Source: an uncultured Oscillospiraceae bacterium (lineage in GTDB: Bacteria; Bacillota; Clostridia; Oscillospirales; Oscillospiraceae). From it: DNA of 62,189 nucleotides. The notes under the pieces are model-generated. The model made no database searches. It saw only the letters and a program-made list of their open reading frames with translations, and was not told where the DNA came from. The stretch lies in assembly GCA_950097245.1 (NCBI GenBank), contig CATNCS010000008.1, positions 1 to 62,189 on the forward strand, read 5' to 3'. The position numbers and the translations under genes are program-made. This document shows positions 53,224 to 59,592 of this stretch, one piece after another (position 1 is the stretch's first letter; every line of letters begins with the position of its first letter).

Positions 53224-53857
53224 CGTCCTCTTCTCCTTTCCGGATTTCCTTGATCCGCTGGAACAGGGCCAGCAGCACCCCCAGGATAATCACCCCGGGA
53301 ATGGCCACCAGCACCACCAGCAGGGCCAGAGGCGGGGCGTCGGCGGGGTCCACGGTGAAGCCCCACACCATCAGCGCGATGAGGGCGGCCATCAGGGCGG
53401 TGGTCAGCAGGGCCATGACGACGGCCCCCGCGTACCGGACCGGCTTGGCGTCCTGCTTCTGCTTGTCCTGGAAGGTGGTGCCTGTCTTCTCCAGCTGCTC
53501 CATCTCCTCCAGCAGGGCGGCGGCGTCCAGGGCGTCCAGCCGCTCCTCCCGGTCCTTCAGGCTCTGGCACAGCTGGATGGACTGCTCCAGGCTCTTCTGC
53601 TCCCGCTCCAGGGTGACAAGGTGGCGGCGCATGCCGTCGGCCACCGTGCCCCCGGCCTGCATTCTGCGGATCTCCTCCAGGGGTACGCCCAGCTTGCGCA
53701 TGAGCTTGATCTGCCGCAGGACAGCCACCTCCGCCTCGCCGTAGTCCCGGTAGCCGTTGGAGCTGTCCCGCCGGGGGGACAGCAGCCCCTGCTCCTCGTA
53801 GAAGCGGATGTTCTTCTTAGTGATGCCCACCTGGGCCTCTACCTCGTTAATTTTCAT
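53207..53857 (-). CDS. MerR family regulator with C-terminal membrane domain
   Basis: 216 residues from ATG 53857 (MKINEVEAQVGITKKNIRFYEEQ). Winged helix-turn-helix (1-70), coiled-coil dimer helix (about 75-130), then two transmembrane helices (AGAVVMALLTTALMAALIAL; LLVVLVAIPGVIILGVLLAL) and the tail IKEIRKGEEDDAKNY. The effector domain of ordinary MerR proteins is replaced by the membrane part, so it may sense membrane state or a partner protein. First gene of a five-gene overlapping operon, with a MerR-type promoter just upstream, hence self-regulated. Confidence 0.85.
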   Translation of the reverse strand: MKINEVEAQVGITKKNIRFYEEQGLLSPRRDSSNGYRDYGEAEVAVLRQIKLMRKLGVPLEEIRRMQAGGTVADGMRRHLVTLEREQKSLEQSIQLCQSLKDREERLDALDAAALLEEMEQLEKTGTTFQDKQKQDAKPVRYAGAVVMALLTTALMAALIALMVWGFTVDPADAPPLALLVVLVAIPGVIILGVLLALFQRIKEIRKGEEDDAKNY

Positions 53858-53880
53858 GGGCCTTCCCCCTTTCCGCTTAT

Positions 53881-53911
53881 ACTCTACACCTTCCACAAGG
53901 GGGAAAGTCAA
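53881..53911 (-). promoter_or_regulatory. MerR-type promoter and operator
   Basis: Minus strand TTGACT (53906-53911) and TAGAGT (53881-53886) with a 19-base spacer, the overlong spacer of MerR-controlled promoters. The spacer carries the dyad ACCTTCC-N7-GGAAAGT (53888-53908 on the plus strand). Confidence 0.8.
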
Positions 53912-53979
53912 GGGGTTTTTGAAATTTTTTGAGGTTCCACCCACTGTAGGGGGCGGCGCCCCCGACGCCCCATTTTCAC

Positions 53980-54115
53980 CTCATCAGTCACCGCCTGCGG
54001 CGGTGCCAGCTTCCCCTTCAGGGGAAGCCTTTCTTGCGACGCTTCAGCCGGTTGTACTACCCTAAGCCTTCCCCTTTAGGGGAAGGTGGCATTTGCGAAG
54101 CAAATGACGGATGAG
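53980..54115. repeat. MITE-like element, CTCATCAGTCA / TGACGGATGAG ends
   Basis: 136 bp bounded by near-perfect inverted ends (CTCATCAGTCA and TGACGGATGAG). Inside are two strong hairpins, CTTCCCCTTCAGGGGAAG and CTTCCCCTTTAGGGGAAG. I know this type as a frequent intergenic repeat of Oscillospiraceae. Just before it, GGGGGCGGCGCCCCC (about 53949-53963) is another hairpin. Confidence 0.75.
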
Positions 54116-54122
54116 GTCATCC

Positions 54123-54794
54123 CTACACAATCTCCGTCACCGTCAGCCTGTCCCCCGCCACCCGGAACTTTACCTCCGCCCCGGCGAAGGCCATACCGTA
54201 CACCCGGTCCGGGTCGTCCTGGTACTGGGGCCGGGGGTCCTGGGCCAGGACGGCCAGCAGGGCGGCACGCTTGTCCTCCGGGACAGCCTCCAGCAGCTCC
54301 GGCGGACATTCCACCTCCAGGTCCGCCCCCTTGGGCTGGGAGGCGAAGCCGCCCACCGCATCCGGCTTGCAGTCGGCATAGGGCAGATAGGGCTTGATGT
54401 CGTAGATGGGGGTGCCGTCCAGCAGGTCGGCCCCGGCCACGGTGAGGACGGGGCCCAGCTCCCGATGCTGCCTCACCTCCACCAGCCGCACACAGGACAG
54501 GCCGATGGGGTTGGGCCGGAAGGGGGACCGGGTGGCGAACACCCCCAGCCGCCTGTTCCCCCCCAGCCGGGGCGGACGGACGGTGGGGGACCAGCCCTCC
54601 CGCCGGGCCTGGGAGAACTCCCAGATCAGCCAAAGGTGGGAAAAGCCCTCCAGCCCCCGGAGGGCCTCCGGGACGCGGTACTCCGGTTCAAAGACCACCT
54701 CGGCGGTGAGCTCCTCCACCAGCCCGCTCTGGCGGGGGATGCCGAATTTTTCAGAAAAATCGCTCTTGATGTGGGCAATCGGGGTCATTTCCAT
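54123..54794 (-). CDS. trmO: tRNA N6-threonylcarbamoyladenosine methyltransferase (TrmO/TsaA)
   Basis: 223 residues. The N-terminal beta-barrel TsaA domain (1-150) shows HIKSDFSEKFGIPRQSGLV, GFSHLWLIWEF and the binding motif RSPFRPNPIGLS, all typical. The C-terminal 70 residues match the extra domain of longer bacterial members. It methylates N6 of t6A37 in certain tRNAs. Monocistronic, with its promoter inside the terminator of the CBS gene. Confidence 0.9.
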   Translation of the reverse strand: MEMTPIAHIKSDFSEKFGIPRQSGLVEELTAEVVFEPEYRVPEALRGLEGFSHLWLIWEFSQARREGWSPTVRPPRLGGNRRLGVFATRSPFRPNPIGLSCVRLVEVRQHRELGPVLTVAGADLLDGTPIYDIKPYLPYADCKPDAVGGFASQPKGADLEVECPPELLEAVPEDKRAALLAVLAQDPRPQYQDDPDRVYGMAFAGAEVKFRVAGDRLTVTEIV

Positions 54795-54796
54795 AA

Positions 54797-54838
54797 AAAA
54801 TCCCTCCCGAACCTATTATAAGGCATGGGAGGGATTTT
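54797..54838 (-). terminator. terminator of the CBS gene, overlapping the trmO promoter
   Basis: AAAATCCCTCCC / GGGAGGGATTTT arms with an 18-base loop. On the minus strand the loop contains TATAAT and the 3' arm contains the trmO ribosome site GGGAGGG. Confidence 0.65.
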
Positions 54839-54843
54839 GTCCA
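54815..54843 (-). promoter_or_regulatory. promoter of trmO
   Basis: Minus strand TGGACA (54838-54843), 17 bases, TATAAT (54815-54820). Confidence 0.75.
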
Positions 54844-54844
54844 A

Positions 54845-55273
54845 TCAGCGGACGATGATATTTTCCGAAATCTCGCTGAGGGCCTGGGCGGCCTCCATGT
54901 CGAACCGGCCGCTCCGGGCCAGGTCGGACAGGGAGATCATCCCCACCAGCTTCCCATTGTCCACCACCGGCAGGCGGCGGACCTGGTGGAGGGCCATGAG
55001 CCGGGTCGCCTCCCGGCAGTCGTCCCCGGGGGACACGGTGGCACAGGACCGGGTCATGATGTCCCGCACCGGGGTCTGGGCCGGGTCCTCCTCGGCGGCA
55101 ACGCACCGCAGGACGATATCCCGGTCGGTGACCATCCCCCGCAGGCGGCGGTCGGAGCCGCACACCGGCAGCGCGCCCACGTTGTGCCGGCTGATGAGCC
55201 GGGCCGCCAGCGCCGCGGAGGAGCCCGGCTCCACCGTCACCGCGCTGGGGTTCATCAAATCCTTCACCTGCAT
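54845..55273 (-). CDS. CBS-domain pair protein
   Basis: 142 residues made of two CBS domains (about 6-62 and 72-128; NVGALPVCGSDRRLRGMVTDRD and VRRLPVVDNGKLVGMISLSDL, shown in part). Such stand-alone pairs bind adenosine nucleotides and act as energy sensors, or regulate a partner. The ribosome site GAAAGGGTGG lies in a leader hairpin. Confidence 0.9.
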   Translation of the reverse strand: MQVKDLMNPSAVTVEPGSSAALAARLISRHNVGALPVCGSDRRLRGMVTDRDIVLRCVAAEEDPAQTPVRDIMTRSCATVSPGDDCREATRLMALHQVRRLPVVDNGKLVGMISLSDLARSGRFDMEAAQALSEISENIIVR

Positions 55274-55276
55274 AAA

Positions 55277-55328
55277 ACCACCCTTTCGGTAAAATTTGGC
55301 TTATGGCCAGTTTAACCGAAAGGGCGGT
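55277..55328 (-). promoter_or_regulatory. leader hairpin masking the CBS gene ribosome site
   Basis: On the minus strand ACCGCCCTTTCGGT pairs with ACCGAAAGGGTGGT (one mismatch), with a small TGGC/GCCA hairpin in the loop. The 3' arm is the Shine-Dalgarno region and ends 3 bases before ATG 55273. A candidate -10 TATAAA sits at 55331-55336. Confidence 0.5.
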
Positions 55329-55388
55329 TTTTTATACAAGGGGTGGAATTCCATACTGATATAGCGTCGATAATCCGGCGTTTTATCT

Positions 55389-55718
55389 TTACTCCGACAA
55401 CTTTGGGACGCCTAACTGCGCCAGCCAGCCCTGTAATTTTTTTGCCGGAAATCCGGTCAGCGGATAGCTTTCTCCCACTTTGCTTTGAATTATGACCTTA
55501 GTGGCGAGAAGTATGGACCCAACGGTGAACCCCTTGATCTCGCCGAGTGTAAGCTCCATAAGAGCGGTTCCGGACAGGTCCATGTAGAAACAGACCCGCT
55601 GGTCCGTGACATAGATCTTTCCCTGAAAGGGCTTTTTGGTCAGCCCTTGCTTTTGATAAAGGGACATCGGACCTTTTCCGATCAGCGTTTCGCCAGCTTG
55701 TAATTGAAATTTTGCCAT
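55389..55718 (-). CDS. GRAM/PH-like domain protein
   Basis: 109 residues from ATG 55718 with AAGGAGGT 7 bases before it. The pattern GKIYVTDQRVCFYMDL and the alternating strands fit a GRAM or bacterial PH-like domain, usually membrane- or lipid-associated. No helices. Divergent from the ribbon-helix-helix gene, which likely represses it. Confidence 0.75.
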   Translation of the reverse strand: MAKFQLQAGETLIGKGPMSLYQKQGLTKKPFQGKIYVTDQRVCFYMDLSGTALMELTLGEIKGFTVGSILLATKVIIQSKVGESYPLTGFPAKKLQGWLAQLGVPKLSE

Positions 55719-55739
55719 TGTGTCTACCTCCTTTTTGGT

Positions 55740-55780
55740 ACTATAAATATATAGTTTAGTAATAACTACAATATTATAGT
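55740..55780. promoter_or_regulatory. tandem operator array between the GRAM and ribbon-helix-helix genes
   Basis: Two 16-base dyads, ACTATA-AATA-TATAGT (55740-55755) and ACTACA-ATAT-TATAGT (55765-55780), with TAGT-AATA-ACTA between them. The second dyad covers the -10 box of the GRAM gene promoter. Evenly repeated half-sites like these suit ribbon-helix-helix repressors. Confidence 0.6.
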
Positions 55781-55802
55781 ATATTAAAACATCTCCTGTC
55801 AA
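55773..55802 (-). promoter_or_regulatory. promoter of the GRAM gene
   Basis: Minus strand TTGACA (55797-55802), 18 bases, TATAAT (55773-55778): near-consensus, so it probably needs the repressor array over it. Confidence 0.85.
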
Positions 55803-55831
55803 GCTAAAATATAACAATGAGGTGAGCGGCT

Positions 55832-56026
55832 GTGGCGGAAGAGATCAGGATAAAGAAGAAGGCGGCGCGGCGCGGGGACGACGGGTATAAAATCGTGTCA
55901 GTCCGCATGAAAGATGAGTTGATCGAAAAGCTGGACGTTCTGTCGGAGCAGACGAACCGCTCCAGGAATGAACTGATCAACCTGCTGTTGGTATCTGCCA
56001 TTGACCTTGTAAAAATTGAGGAGTAA
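55832..56026 (+). CDS. ribbon-helix-helix (CopG/Arc-like) DNA-binding protein
   Basis: 64 residues from GTG 55832, 8 bases after GAGGTGA. The sequence KIVSVRMKDELIEKLDVLSE followed by TNRSRNELINLLL is a standard strand-helix-helix. The N-terminus is Lys/Arg-rich. Short and alone, so an autoregulator or the repressor of the divergent GRAM gene rather than a toxin-antitoxin member; no toxin gene adjoins it. Confidence 0.82.
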   Translation: MAEEIRIKKKAARRGDDGYKIVSVRMKDELIEKLDVLSEQTNRSRNELINLLLVSAIDLVKIEE

Positions 56027-56057
56027 AAAAGCGGAACGCCGCCGGCGTTCCGCTTTT
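56027..56057. terminator. bidirectional terminator, ribbon-helix-helix gene and htpG
   Basis: AAAA-GCGGAACGCC-GCC-GGCGTTCCGC-TTTT: perfect 10-base arms with A and T tracts on both sides. Confidence 0.9.
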
Positions 56058-56061
56058 GTAA

Positions 56062-57978
56062 TTATACCATCAGGGAGCACACCAGCTCCGTGTACTCCGC
56101 CGGGTCCTCCAGGGGCAGGTCGGCCAGGAGCAGGGCCTGGGCATAGAGCAGCTTGGAGTACTTGGCGACGGTCTCCTTGTCCCCGGCGTCCACCGCCTTT
56201 TTCAGGGCGGCGAAGGGGGCGGAGTCGGCGTTGAGCTCCAGCACCCGGTCGGCCTTCATGGGCTGGCCGCCCTCCACCTTGCGCATATACCGCTCCATCT
56301 CGATGGAGACGGGGCCGTCGGCGGACAGGCAGCAGGCCCCCGACTTGAGGATGGCGGACACCCGTACCTCCTTCACCTGGTCCCCCAGGGCCTCCTTGAC
56401 GGCCTCCAGCACCGGCTTACCGGACTCGGCCTTTTCCTCGGCGGCTTTCTTCTCCTCCTCGGTCTGGGGCAAGGCGTCCTCCTCGGTGACGGACTTGAAC
56501 TGCTTGCCGTCGATCTCCCGCAGGCCCTTCATGACGAAGTCGTCCACGTCCTCGGTGCAGTAGAGAATCTCGTACCCCTTGTCCAGAATGCGCTCCACCT
56601 GGGGCAGCTTGGCGATCTTCTCCACACTCTCGCCGCAGGCGTAGTAGTAGAAGGGCTGATCCTCGGGCATCCGGTCCTTGTAGGCAGCCAGGGTGGTGTT
56701 GGCCCCCTCCTTGGAGGACCAGAACAGCAGCAGGTCCTGGAGAACCTCCTTGTGCTGGCCGTAGTCGGACACCACGCCGTATTTCAGCTGAGTGCCGAAG
56801 GCGGACCAGAACTTCTCATACTTCTCCCGGTCCTCCTTCTGCATCTTCAGCAGCTCGTTCTTGATCTTCTTCTCCAGGGCGGAGGCGATGGTTTTCAGCT
56901 GCCGGGTGTGCTGGAGGACCTCACGGCTGATGTTCAGGGAGAAGTCGGAGGAGTCCACCACGCCCTTGACAAAGCGGAAGTGGTCAGGGAGCAGGTCGGC
57001 GCACTTGTCCATAATGAGCACCCCGGAGGAGTAGAGCTGAAGGCCCTTCTGGTATTCCCGGGTGTAGAAGTCATAGGGGGTCTTCTCCGGGATATAGAGC
57101 ATGGCCTTGTAGGTGACAGCCCCCTCGGCGCTGGTGTGAATGACTGTCAGGGGGTCCTGCCAGTCATTAAATTTCTCCTTGTAGAAGGCGTTGTACTCCT
57201 CGGGCTTCACCTTGGACTTCTGCCGCTGCCACAGGGGGACCATGGAGTTGAGGGTTTTCCACTCTTTGACGGTCTCCCACTCGGGCTTGTAGTCCTCGGG
57301 GGCGTCCTCCGGCTTCTCCTTCTGCCGGTAGTCCTCCACCTCCATGACGATGGGGTAACGGATGTAGTCGGAGTATTTTTTGATGAGCTCCTGTAATTTG
57401 TAAGTGTCTAAATACTGGTCGTAGTCCTCCCCCTCGGCATTGGCCTTGATGTGCATGATGACGTCGGTGCCGGGGGCCTCCTTCTCGCAGGGGGTGACGG
57501 TGTAGCCGTCGGCCCCGTCGGACTGCCACATCCAGGCCTCGTCAGAGCCCCAGGCCCGGGAGATGACGGTCACGTGGTCGGCCACCATAAAGGCGGAGTA
57601 GAAGCCCACGCCGAACTGGCCGATGACGTCAATCTTGTCGGCGGCCTTGTCGTCCTCGGCCAGGCCGGCCTTGAACTGGCCGGAGCCGCTCCGGGCGATG
57701 GTGCCCAGATTGGACTCCAGGTCCTCCTTGCTCATGCCCACCCCGTTGTCGGAGACGGTGAGCAGCCGCCCCTCCTTGTCCGGGACAATGGTGATCTTCA
57801 GGTCCTTGCGCTTGACGCTGACGCTGTCGTCGGTGAGGGACTGGTAGGCCAGCTTGTCCTCCGCGTCGCTGGCGTTGGAGATCAGCTCCCGGAGGAAAAT
57901 TTCCTTGTGGGTGTAGATGGAGTTGACCATCAGGTCCAGCAGCCGCTTGGATTCCGCCTTGAATTGCTTCTTTGCCAT
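56062..57978 (-). CDS. htpG: molecular chaperone HtpG (Hsp90)
   Basis: 638 residues from ATG 57978, with GGAGGAA 9 bases upstream; 18 upstream codons in the frame lack support. N-terminal ATPase domain: LRELISNASDAEDKL, DNGVGMSK, GQFGVGFYSAF. Middle domain and C-terminal dimer domain are complete. Cytoplasmic ATP-driven chaperone. Its 5' leader holds a perfect CIRCE element, so it should be under HrcA control. Confidence 0.95.
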   Translation of the reverse strand: MAKKQFKAESKRLLDLMVNSIYTHKEIFLRELISNASDAEDKLAYQSLTDDSVSVKRKDLKITIVPDKEGRLLTVSDNGVGMSKEDLESNLGTIARSGSGQFKAGLAEDDKAADKIDVIGQFGVGFYSAFMVADHVTVISRAWGSDEAWMWQSDGADGYTVTPCEKEAPGTDVIMHIKANAEGEDYDQYLDTYKLQELIKKYSDYIRYPIVMEVEDYRQKEKPEDAPEDYKPEWETVKEWKTLNSMVPLWQRQKSKVKPEEYNAFYKEKFNDWQDPLTVIHTSAEGAVTYKAMLYIPEKTPYDFYTREYQKGLQLYSSGVLIMDKCADLLPDHFRFVKGVVDSSDFSLNISREVLQHTRQLKTIASALEKKIKNELLKMQKEDREKYEKFWSAFGTQLKYGVVSDYGQHKEVLQDLLLFWSSKEGANTTLAAYKDRMPEDQPFYYYACGESVEKIAKLPQVERILDKGYEILYCTEDVDDFVMKGLREIDGKQFKSVTEEDALPQTEEEKKAAEEKAESGKPVLEAVKEALGDQVKEVRVSAILKSGACCLSADGPVSIEMERYMRKVEGGQPMKADRVLELNADSAPFAALKKAVDAGDKETVAKYSKLLYAQALLLADLPLEDPAEYTELVCSLMV

Positions 57979-58025
57979 AATTTTGATTCCTCCATGTATA
58001 ATAAACTTCTTTGATAACAATACGG

Positions 58026-58052
58026 TTAGCACTCGTTTTATATGAGTGCTAA
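58026..58052. promoter_or_regulatory. CIRCE element (HrcA operator) of htpG
   Basis: TTAGCACTC-N9-GAGTGCTAA, an exact match to the consensus, lying between the -10 box and the start codon of htpG. Confidence 0.95.
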
Positions 58053-58056
58053 CCGT

Positions 58057-58085
58057 ATTCTAGCGCAGTTCCGGCAAAAAAGCAA
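58057..58085 (-). promoter_or_regulatory. promoter of htpG
   Basis: Minus strand TTGCTT (58080-58085), 17 bases, TAGAAT (58057-58062), immediately before the CIRCE element. Confidence 0.7.
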
Positions 58086-58202
58086 TAGGGTTCATAATTT
58101 GTTTACACTTTCCCGTCAACTGCCGGCGGCCCGGCACACATATTGGCCCATGTGCCGCATATAGTGGTATGTATACCCCAAATTATCCATGGAGGAGTCT
58201 GC

Positions 58203-58316
58203 ATGAGTGACAACAAAACTGCGCTGCCCCCCTCCGCCGGCCGGCCCGCGCCCCGGGGGCCCGACCTGGACGACCTGATTTTTCAGGAGGAGGGCTGGCT
58301 GGTCAGCGACCGCTAA
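58203..58316 (+). CDS. 37-residue acidic ORF
   Basis: MSDNKTALPP...EEGWLVSDR, 37 residues with a Pro-rich middle and an acidic C-terminus (DLDDLIFQEEGW). GGAGGAG precedes the ATG by 5 bases. A dyad CGGCACA-N12-TGTGCCG (58132-58157) and a TATAGT box at 58160-58165 lie upstream. No family recognised; coding potential rests on the ribosome site and base composition only. Confidence 0.5.
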   Translation: MSDNKTALPPSAGRPAPRGPDLDDLIFQEEGWLVSDR

Positions 58317-58343
58317 GGGGACATCTCCAATTGGAGATGCCCC
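58317..58343. terminator. palindromic hairpin after the small ORF
   Basis: CATCTCCAATTGGAGATG (18-base perfect palindrome) extended by GGGG/CCCC. It begins one base after the stop codon of the small ORF and lies between convergent genes; no T-run. Confidence 0.55.
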
Positions 58344-58350
58344 CTTCCCA

Positions 58351-59364
58351 TTAAAAGATTAAATCCCGGCTGATCTCACCCAGGGAGTGGACGCCGCACA
58401 TGGCCATGGTGTCGGCCAGCTCCCCTTTGAGCTTGTCGGTGAGCGCCCTGACCCCCTCGGCCCCGCCGCCGTAGACGGCGGTGACATAGGGGCGGGCCAG
58501 GATGCAGGCGTCGGCCCCCAGGGCCAGAGCCTTGCACACGTCCACGCCGGTGCGGATCCCGCCGTCCACCAGCACCACCATCTGGCCCTTGACGGCCTCG
58601 GCGATGGCGGGCAGCACCTCGGCGGTGGCGGGGACGCCGTCCTGAACCCGGCCGCCGTGGTTGGAGACCACAATACCTGCCGCCCCGGCCTCCAGGGCCT
58701 TGCGGGCGCCCCGGACCGTCATGATCCCTTTGAGGATGAAGGGGACCCCGGCGTACTGGATGACCTCCCGCAGCTCGGCGGCCGTCTTGGGGCCGGCGGG
58801 GGGTGTGAGCCCCTTGAGGAAGGGCAGGCCGGCGGCGTCGATGTCCATAGCGAACATCTGGGCCCCGGAGGCCTTGGCCTGGTCCAGCTTGGCGAACAGG
58901 GTCTCACGGTCCCAGGGCTTTACGGTGGGGATGCCCTTGCCGCCGTTCTGGCCGATGACCTTGGCGGCCGCCGCGAAGACAGCGGGATCGGTGCCGTCGC
59001 CGGTGAAGGCGGCGATGCCGGCCTGGGCACAGGCGGGGACCAGAATGTCGTTATACTCCAGATCGGTAAATTTGTCGCCGTAGTGGAGCTTTACCGCCCC
59101 CACGGGCCCGGCGAAGACAGGCAGGTCGTAGGTCTGTCCGAAGAGAGTAAAGCGGGTGTCCACCGGCCCGTTTTCACAGATGGTGTCCATGTTCAGGCAC
59201 AGGTCCTGCCACGCGTCGTAGTTCCGGGCGGCTACGGTGCCGGTCCCCTTCGCCCCCGGACCTGGCATGGTGTTTTTGCAGGCCCGGCCGTTGCACACCG
59301 GACAGGCCTTGCAGTATGGGCCGATGCAGGTGCGGGCGGCCGTCAGAATCTCTTGATAGGTCAT
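58351..59364 (-). CDS. FMN-dependent alpha-hydroxy-acid dehydrogenase family protein
   Basis: 337 residues. FMN/substrate motifs of the lactate oxidase/glycolate oxidase family: VFAGPVGA, the catalytic His in VVSNHGGRVQDG (about residue 235), and the phosphate-binding VLVDGGIRTGVDV. The N-terminus carries CIGPYCKACPVCNGRAC, a four- or five-Cys group usual for the clostridial branch but absent from classic enzymes, perhaps an Fe-S or metal site. Oxidises an alpha-hydroxy acid such as lactate; the electron acceptor is unknown. Confidence 0.88.
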   Translation of the reverse strand: MTYQEILTAARTCIGPYCKACPVCNGRACKNTMPGPGAKGTGTVAARNYDAWQDLCLNMDTICENGPVDTRFTLFGQTYDLPVFAGPVGAVKLHYGDKFTDLEYNDILVPACAQAGIAAFTGDGTDPAVFAAAAKVIGQNGGKGIPTVKPWDRETLFAKLDQAKASGAQMFAMDIDAAGLPFLKGLTPPAGPKTAAELREVIQYAGVPFILKGIMTVRGARKALEAGAAGIVVSNHGGRVQDGVPATAEVLPAIAEAVKGQMVVLVDGGIRTGVDVCKALALGADACILARPYVTAVYGGGAEGVRALTDKLKGELADTMAMCGVHSLGEISRDLIF

Positions 59365-59436
59365 AGGCGTTCCCTCCTTGTTTCTCTCCTCAGATCATAC
59401 CGTGCCCCGGGGCTTTCGTCAAGGGAAAAGGTGAGT

Positions 59437-59585
59437 CGGGAGTGTCCTAACGCGCATTTCATCGGTTCCTCTTGAGGCTTGTAGGGGCGGATATTATCCG
59501 CCCGCTGCTCCAGAAGTTCCGGCTTTTCCAGAAGTGGGCGGCTGATAGCCGCCCCTACATAAAAGCTGCGAAAAGGACACTCCCG
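59437..59585. repeat. compound inverted repeat with TGTAGGGGCGG ends
   Basis: Outer arms CGGGAGTGTCCT (59437-59448) and AGGACACTCCCG (59574-59585) enclose an inner element (59480-59559) whose ends read TGTAGGGGCGG and CCGCCCCTACA. The left inner arm matches the 30275 element and the right inner arm the 27646 one, so it is a hybrid. Confidence 0.75.
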
Positions 59586-59592
59586 GTGAGTC

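Noticed and set aside
55389..56026. GRAM and ribbon-helix-helix pair as a toxin-antitoxin system
   Set aside because: Genes are divergent, not an operon, and the GRAM protein does not resemble any toxin.
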